A stretch of DNA of 11,475 nucleotides from Candidatus Pelagibacterales bacterium. Its GTDB lineage: Bacteria; Pseudomonadota; Alphaproteobacteria; TMED109. The stretch spans positions 106,694-118,168 of the forward strand of contig PBIU01000005.1 of assembly GCA_002720535.1 (NCBI GenBank). The letters run 5' to 3'. The notes under the pieces are model-generated. The model was not told where the DNA came from. It ran no database searches and saw nothing but the letters and a program-made list of their open reading frames with translations. A program made the position numbers and the translations under genes. Shown one piece after another: positions 6,794-11,475 of the stretch (positions are counted from its first letter, which is position 1; each line of letters opens with the position of its first letter).

Positions 6794-8206
6794 ATGGTTT
6801 ATGCAGAGCCACATATTAAAAATTACGTAAAATTTGTAGATAAACTATTTGATAAATCAAAAACTGAGAATATTGGTATAATTTATTTTGTAAGTAACAA
6901 CTCTACTAAAAATAAACTATTACCTAAGTCTATTTTAAATTACTATAAAATTCATATTAAATCTCATCATGATGGTAAAATAATATATATTAATAACAAT
7001 AAGAAATATAATGAATGTATAGTTTTATATGGAAAAAACGAATATAAAAATATTTCACTAAATTTTGGTTCATTAATTAGTTCTAAGATAGAAAATGGAT
7101 CATGGAAAATATTTAATAAAATAACGAATAAGTCTTTAAGAGAATTTTTAATTGGATGGGGACTAGATCAATATAGATTTAATAAATTAATAGTAAATAA
7201 AAGAATTATAGTCGCTGATGATTTTAATATTTTAGAAATTAAAAATAATCTCTCAGCAATATTTTATGGAAAAGAGCTAATTAATATTCCGGCTACAGAT
7301 ATGGGACCAAATGCATTAGAGAAATCATTTATAAATTTTGCTGATTATCATAATGCAGAAATTAATATTATAAAAGGTTCTATAATAAAAGATAAATTTC
7401 CTTTAATTTATGCGGTGGGTAAAGCGTCTTTAGAGGAACCAAGGCTACTTGAATTAAATATAGGAAATAAAAAGCATTCTTTAGTAATAGTTATTGGAAA
7501 AGGTGTATGTTTTGATACTGGAGGTCTTGATCTAAAGCCTTCACAATACATGAGAAATATGAAAAAAGATATGGGTGGAGCTGCATCTATACTAAGTCTA
7601 GCTCACTTGGTTATAGCATCACAATTAAAGATTAGATTAAAGGTATTAATTCCTACTGTTAATAATGATATTGGGCCTTCAGCAATGAGGCCAGGCGATG
7701 TGTACAATAGTAGAGCAGGTATTACTGTAGAAATTGGTAATACCGATGCAGAAGGAAGGCTAATACTTGCAGATACATTATACTATGCTGATAATTTTAA
7801 ACCAAAACTTATAGTAGATTTTGCTACTTTAACAGGTGCGGCTAGAGTTGCATTAGGACCAGATCTTCCAGCTTTTTTCACGCATCATGAAGATATTGCT
7901 ACTATGTTGAATAATATTAGTAAAAATGAAGAAGATCCACTTTGGAGAATGCCTCTATATTCTCCATATAGCCAGTGGTTAGATAGTGAAGTAGCAGATA
8001 CAAACAATATTTCACATGGCTCTCATGCAGGAAGTATTACCGCTGCCCTATTTTTAAATAAGTTTGTAAAACCTAAAACTAAGTGGGTACATTTAGATAC
8101 TTATGCTTGGAGTGATACAAATAAACCTGGACATTCTAAAGGAGGAGATATTCTTGCAGTAAGGTCTATATTTAAGTTTATACAGAATTATATTAATAAC
8201 CTTTAG
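6794..8206 (+). CDS. Leucyl aminopeptidase family protein (peptidase M17)
   Basis: The 470-residue cytosolic metallo-aminopeptidase removes N-terminal residues from peptides, normally as a hexamer with two metal ions. The C-terminal catalytic domain is intact: GKGVCFDTGG (235-244) gives metal ligand Lys236 and Asp241, Lys248 (LKPS) is catalytic, Asp259 lies in KKDMGG, and NTDAEGR (316-322) supplies Asp318, Glu320 and catalytic Arg322. Each lies exactly 34 residues earlier than its E. coli PepA counterpart, so the difference is a shorter, divergent N-terminal domain. The GVCFDTGGLDLKP form is typical of the alphaproteobacterial paralogue rather than classical PepA, so no gene symbol is given. 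The ATG starts only 21 bases after the preceding terminator's T run, with at most a weak TTTAAG ribosome site. The 3' end overlaps the convergent dehydrogenase gene by 14 bases. It probably completes degradation of peptides, including imported ones. Confidence 0.93.
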   Translation: MVYAEPHIKNYVKFVDKLFDKSKTENIGIIYFVSNNSTKNKLLPKSILNYYKIHIKSHHDGKIIYINNNKKYNECIVLYGKNEYKNISLNFGSLISSKIENGSWKIFNKITNKSLREFLIGWGLDQYRFNKLIVNKRIIVADDFNILEIKNNLSAIFYGKELINIPATDMGPNALEKSFINFADYHNAEINIIKGSIIKDKFPLIYAVGKASLEEPRLLELNIGNKKHSLVIVIGKGVCFDTGGLDLKPSQYMRNMKKDMGGAASILSLAHLVIASQLKIRLKVLIPTVNNDIGPSAMRPGDVYNSRAGITVEIGNTDAEGRLILADTLYYADNFKPKLIVDFATLTGAARVALGPDLPAFFTHHEDIATMLNNISKNEEDPLWRMPLYSPYSQWLDSEVADTNNISHGSHAGSITAALFLNKFVKPKTKWVHLDTYAWSDTNKPGHSKGGDILAVRSIFKFIQNYINNL

Positions 8207-9152
8207 TGGTATCTACTTTATTCTTTAATTTTTTATTTTCTGAAAAATTTTTAAAATTTTTCTTCAATAATTTAGCTACATGATTAGTTGCATTTGTTAT
8301 TCCAGCAATATGAGGGGTAATAAAAATATTCTCTAGCTTCCAAAGCTCATTATATTTATTCAAAGGCTCTTTTTGAAATACATCTATTATAGCTCCAGTT
8401 AAGATAGTATTTTTCAATGCATATATTAGTTCCTTTTGATTTACTGTATTACCTCTTCCAATATTAATAAAATAACTTTCGTCATTTAATAATTTAAATT
8501 CTTCTAATCCAATTATATTTTTAGTAAGCTTAGTATCAGGCAGAAGTGAAATAAGACATGAGGAATTTTTCAGACTATCATGTAATTGGTTTTTCCCATA
8601 ATAATAACGTATATTTTTAAGGTTGCGTTTAGTATTACTCCAAACATTTATGTTAAAACCCAAATTCTTAAGATTTTTTATTACTAATTTAGCTATATTA
8701 CCATAACCTAAAATAGTAATTTTAAAATTTCTGTTATCTAAAGGGGTTAGTTGCTTCCACTCTTTATTTTTTATATTGCTAGCATATTGAAAATATTTTC
8801 TTTTACACATAAGTACTGCCATAATAGTATATTCTGTCATTTGGTTACTTAAATCTGGGTCATTTAGTTTTATAATATTTGCATTTTTAGGGAACTGTTT
8901 TTTTAAAATATGGTCAACTCCTGCACCAAGAGATTGTATAATTTTTATATTTGGGAAATTATCCCACATTGAATCAGGTGGATCCCATACTAAAGCACCA
9001 GTAATATTAGTATAGGTATTATCTTTTTTGAAATCATCAGGCCAATTGTAAAGTTTTATATTATGCTTCAATAATATATTTTTCCATTTATCAAATGAAT
9101 CCCATTCAGAGAAGAATACTATATTTATAGGTTTAGTATTATTATATTCCAA
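8193..9152 (-). CDS. D-isomer-specific 2-hydroxyacid dehydrogenase, GhrA-like glyoxylate/hydroxypyruvate reductase
   Basis: The 319-residue cytoplasmic oxidoreductase probably reduces glyoxylate or hydroxypyruvate with NAD(P)H. It shows substrate-loop SLGAGVDH (74-81), nucleotide-binding LGYGNIA (148-154), LLPDT (203-207), and the catalytic triad Arg233 (INIGRG), Glu262 (DVFQKEP) and His281 (TPHIAG). The dinucleotide loop reads GxGxxA instead of GxGxxG. It is followed by WSNTKR (171-176), whose polar and basic residues would suit NADPH. The start is TTG at 9152-9150. An AAGGA at 9164-9160 lies seven bases before it, no in-frame ATG exists upstream before a stop, and the nearby ATG at 9160 leads to an 11-codon dead end. 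The gene follows yejF by 10 bases in the same operon. Its last 14 bases overlap the convergent aminopeptidase gene. Exact substrate is not readable from sequence. Confidence 0.88.
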   Translation of the reverse strand: MEYNNTKPINIVFFSEWDSFDKWKNILLKHNIKLYNWPDDFKKDNTYTNITGALVWDPPDSMWDNFPNIKIIQSLGAGVDHILKKQFPKNANIIKLNDPDLSNQMTEYTIMAVLMCKRKYFQYASNIKNKEWKQLTPLDNRNFKITILGYGNIAKLVIKNLKNLGFNINVWSNTKRNLKNIRYYYGKNQLHDSLKNSSCLISLLPDTKLTKNIIGLEEFKLLNDESYFINIGRGNTVNQKELIYALKNTILTGAIIDVFQKEPLNKYNELWKLENIFITPHIAGITNATNHVAKLLKKNFKNFSENKKLKNKVDTTKGY

Positions 9153-9159
9153 TTTAACA

Positions 9160-9164
9160 TCCTT
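9160..9164 (-). promoter_or_regulatory. Ribosome binding site that fixes the TTG start of the dehydrogenase
   Basis: AAGGA on the minus strand is placed seven bases before the TTG start. It overlaps the stop codon of yejF (TAA at 9165-9163, reading TAAGGA), so termination of yejF occurs directly on this site, which favours coupled re-initiation. Confidence 0.7.
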
Positions 9165-10752
9165 AATGAAGCGAAGACTTTAATAATGATTTAGTATATT
9201 CATTTTTTGGTTGGTTTAAAACAGTATTTGTATTGCCTTCTTCTAAGACCTTTCCATCTTTCATGATTAATATATTATCTGCTAATGCTTTAATTACTTT
9301 TAAATCATGACTGATAAAAATATAAGATAATTTTTTTGATATTTGTAATCTCAAAAGAAGCTCTATAATTTGAAGTTGAGTAGTCATATCTAATGCTGAG
9401 GTTGGTTCATCTAATATAATAATATCTGGTTTAAGAATAATCGCTCTTGCAATAGAAATTCTCTGGCGTTGACCTCCAGAAAATTCATGTGGGTATTTGT
9501 GTAAGCATGTTTTATCTAACCCAACTTCATTAAGTGTTTTTATAACCAATTTTTCTCTATTTTTTTTATTTTTTCCAATTTTATTAATCTCTAAGCCTTC
9601 AGAAATGATTTCATAAATAGAAAGTCTCGGACTTAAAGATGAAAAAGGATCTTGAAAAACAAATTGAATATTTCTTCTAAAAAAAGCATTGTTATTATTA
9701 TCAAATACCTTGTTTTTGTAGTTAATAATGCCATCGGCAGGAACTAATTTAAGAATAGCTTGAGCTAACGTAGTTTTTCCTGATCCTGACTCTCCAACTA
9801 TTCCTAATGTTGTGCCTTTATTTAGACTGAAAGATATATTATCTACAGCTCTAAAATAGTCTACTGTTCTTTTAAAAAAACCTTTTTTTATTGGAAAGTA
9901 AACTTTAATATTTTCAACTGATAATATTATTCTTCCAGGTTTAAAATTTTTATTTCTTTTTAAGTTTAATGGCTGAGCATTAATAAGTTTTTTTGTATAT
10001 ATATTTTGTGGAGCACTAAGCACATTTTTTACTTTTCCAAATTCTACCAGTTTTGCTTTGTACATAATATATACATTCTTAGCCATAAATTTCACTATAC
10101 CTAAATCATGAGTAATTAATAATATACTCATACTTAATTTCCGTTGAATTTTTTTAAGTAATTGTAATATCTGAATCTGAATAGTTACATCTAGTGCAGT
10201 TGTAGGTTCATCTGCTATAAGTAAATCTGGATTATTTGAAATTGCAATAGCAATCATTACTCGTTGCCTCTGTCCACCTGATAATTGATGAGGATATCTA
10301 TTAAGATATTTCTCTGCATCATCTAAACCTACAACATTAATTAATTCTAGTACTCTTTTTCTAAGATTCTTTTTTGAAATTTTTTTATGAATTAAAATTG
10401 ATTCTTGGATTTGTTTATTTACAGTATGTAAAGGATTTAGTGACATCATGGGTTCTTGAAAAATCATCCCAATCTTTGACCCTCTATATTTTTGTAGTTT
10501 TTGACTGTCTGCATTAAGAAGTTCTGTATTTTTAAATTTTATACTACCTTTATTATGATGAGCAATTGGGTATGGTAGTAAACCTAAGATTGATAATGCT
10601 GTAGTTGATTTTCCAGAGCCACTTTCACCAACTATAGCTATTGTTTCTCCTTTTTTAATTTCTAAAGAAAAATTATCAACAGCAGTAAATTCTTCACTAG
10701 GACCCCTAAATGTCACGTTAAGACCTTTTATTTCTAGAAGATTATTAGTCAT
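9163..10752 (-). CDS. yejF: Peptide ABC transporter ATP-binding protein with two fused ATPase domains (YejF type)
   Basis: The 529-residue protein contains two complete ABC ATPase domains. Domain 1 has Walker A GESGSGKST (42-50), Q-loop Gln99, signature LSGGQRQR (157-164), Walker B LLIADEP (177-183) and switch His215. Domain 2 has Walker A GESGSGKTT (320-328), Q-loop Gln367, signature FSGGQRQR (424-431), Walker B IILDEP (445-450) and His482. Each domain ends with the oligopeptide-transporter C-terminal extension (PQNIYTKKL, PKNEYTKSL). Fusion of both subunits, plus the LLPYPIAHHNKGSI stretch, is characteristic of YejF, which energises the YejABEF importer for oligopeptides and microcin C-like compounds at the inner face of the cytoplasmic membrane. 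None of yejA, yejB or yejE is visible: manC lies three bases upstream and a dehydrogenase 10 bases downstream. Partner permeases must be encoded elsewhere. GsiA or other Dpp/Opp-family fusions are the alternatives. Confidence 0.92.
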   Translation of the reverse strand: MTNNLLEIKGLNVTFRGPSEEFTAVDNFSLEIKKGETIAIVGESGSGKSTTALSILGLLPYPIAHHNKGSIKFKNTELLNADSQKLQKYRGSKIGMIFQEPMMSLNPLHTVNKQIQESILIHKKISKKNLRKRVLELINVVGLDDAEKYLNRYPHQLSGGQRQRVMIAIAISNNPDLLIADEPTTALDVTIQIQILQLLKKIQRKLSMSILLITHDLGIVKFMAKNVYIMYKAKLVEFGKVKNVLSAPQNIYTKKLINAQPLNLKRNKNFKPGRIILSVENIKVYFPIKKGFFKRTVDYFRAVDNISFSLNKGTTLGIVGESGSGKTTLAQAILKLVPADGIINYKNKVFDNNNNAFFRRNIQFVFQDPFSSLSPRLSIYEIISEGLEINKIGKNKKNREKLVIKTLNEVGLDKTCLHKYPHEFSGGQRQRISIARAIILKPDIIILDEPTSALDMTTQLQIIELLLRLQISKKLSYIFISHDLKVIKALADNILIMKDGKVLEEGNTNTVLNQPKNEYTKSLLKSSLH

Positions 10753-10755
10753 ATA

Positions 10756-11475
10756 TTATTTTATTCTGCCGTATTTATCTTCATATCTTTTTATATCATC
10801 TTCTCCGAAATATACACCTGTTTGTACTTCTATAATTTCAAGTATAGATTTTGACTTATTGGCTAATCGATGTTTAGTTTTCACAGGAATAAAAGTAGAT
10901 TCATTTTTTTTTAAAATAAATTTTTTATTTCCCTTAGTCACTGTAGCAGTACCTGAAATTACAACCCAATGTTCAGACCTTTTATTATGACTTTGTAAGG
11001 AAAGTTCTTTTCCTTGCAACACGGTTAACTTTTTAACTTTATGATTCTCACTAGAACTTATATTTTCATAATATCCCCAAGGTCTCTGAGTAATAGAATG
11101 TTCAGTTAGTTCATTTCTTTTTTTTCTCTCTAGTTTTTCTATTAAAGATTTAATTTCATTAGATTTTTTTATATTTGTTACCAATATTGCATCTTGAGTT
11201 GCTACAATATTTATATCTGAAACATTTGATACAGTAACTAGAGTCTTATCCGAAAAAACATAAGAATTATTAACATTGTTTAGAATTATATCTCCTTTAA
11301 CAACATTATTATTTTTATCTTTATTGCTAATTTCCCACAAGGCATTATAAGTTCCAAGGTCATTCCAATTTATATTAGCGGGCTTTACAAAACTTTTATC
11401 TGTCTTTTCAAAAATGGCATTATCAATTGATATAGATTCAACTTTATTAAAATATTTTTCATTTAATCTTATAAA
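10756..11475 (-). CDS. manC: Mannose-1-phosphate guanylyltransferase / mannose-6-phosphate isomerase, C-terminal part
   Basis: The frame is open to the right edge, so the gene is 5'-truncated by the window: 239 residues of an expected roughly 470 are visible. The first visible residues include EKTDKSFVKPANINWNDLGT and LWEIS, the end of the GDP-mannose pyrophosphorylase domain (ExTDKaxVxPxxxxWxDxGxW in the family). After a linker comes a type II phosphomannose isomerase cupin: RPWGYYE, QSHNKRSEHWVVISGTA with likely metal ligands (His163, Glu168, His169 of the visible part), a later His, and the terminal GEDDIKRYEDKYGR. The bifunctional enzyme makes mannose-1-phosphate into GDP-mannose and isomerises fructose-6-phosphate/mannose-6-phosphate, feeding surface polysaccharide and deoxysugar synthesis. 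A TTG at 11340 could be mistaken for a start but lies inside the conserved domain. The stop lies three bases before the yejF ATG, so they form one operon. Confidence 0.93.
   Translation of the reverse strand, partial: FIRLNEKYFNKVESISIDNAIFEKTDKSFVKPANINWNDLGTYNALWEISNKDKNNNVVKGDIILNNVNNSYVFSDKTLVTVSNVSDINIVATQDAILVTNIKKSNEIKSLIEKLERKKRNELTEHSITQRPWGYYENISSSENHKVKKLTVLQGKELSLQSHNKRSEHWVVISGTATVTKGNKKFILKKNESTFIPVKTKHRLANKSKSILEIIEVQTGVYFGEDDIKRYEDKYGRIK

Noticed and set aside
9125..9160. ATG at 9160-9158 as the dehydrogenase start
   Set aside because: It is in a different frame and reaches a stop after 11 codons; the TTG at 9152 has a well-spaced ribosome site and the correct frame.
10756..11340. 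Treating TTG at 11340 as the start of a stand-alone 194-residue cupin protein
   Set aside because: The same frame is open for 45 more codons to the window edge, and those codons encode the conserved end of the GDP-mannose pyrophosphorylase domain, so this is the 3' part of a longer manC.
1..11475. CRISPR array, tRNA, rRNA, insertion sequence, phage or toxin-antitoxin genes
   Set aside because: No regularly spaced repeats, no cloverleaf or rRNA sequence, no transposase or integrase motifs, and virtually all sequence is taken up by identified coding regions.

Overview
The window is strongly AT-rich, gene-dense bacterial DNA from a Gram-negative organism: it encodes a signal-peptide-bearing outer-membrane beta-barrel protein and lipid-linked glycan enzymes. 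The M17 aminopeptidase, the GhrA-type dehydrogenase and the fused peptide-transporter ATPase (YejF) all look like the alphaproteobacterial versions of their families. With the low GC, very short spacers and overlapping genes, this suggests a streamlined, possibly marine, alphaproteobacterium (SAR11- or HIMB59-like). The lineage is inferred from family recognition, not from a marker gene.

Layout. Left block, minus strand: the first codons of an unidentified gene (1-46), asparagine synthetase-type amidotransferase asnB (125-2008), and a membrane-anchored family 2 glycosyltransferase (2008-2961) whose stop codon shares one base with the asnB start. A 140-bp divergent spacer then separates these from an O-antigen ligase/polymerase-like membrane protein (3102-5174, plus). 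Middle: a 202-bp leader with a consensus -10 box and a very strong ribosome binding site, then an outer-membrane beta-barrel protein with an autotransporter-type barrel (5377-6717), closed by a textbook intrinsic terminator (6738-6772). Right block: an M17 leucyl aminopeptidase (6794-8206, plus) overlaps tail-to-tail with a minus-strand operon. In transcription order that operon is manC (3' part only, running off the right edge), yejF and a ghrA-like 2-hydroxyacid dehydrogenase. The ManC reading frame is open to the right window edge.

How the genes fit together. ManC makes GDP-mannose, the GT2 protein probably charges a lipid carrier or extends a glycan, AsnB probably amidates a sugar or supplies asparagine, and the Wzy/WaaL/PglL-like protein transfers or polymerises glycan in the periplasm. 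Together they suggest a cell-surface glycan locus. YejF (energising peptide import) and the aminopeptidase (finishing peptide breakdown) form a second theme, interleaved with the first. No RNA gene, CRISPR array, insertion sequence or phage gene was seen. No clearly new system is evident. The most interesting points are a G7 tract in the glycan ligase gene, the ligase's large four-cysteine periplasmic tail beside a Ser/Thr/Ala-rich outer-membrane protein, a yejF without its partner genes next to manC, and the architecture of the porin leader.
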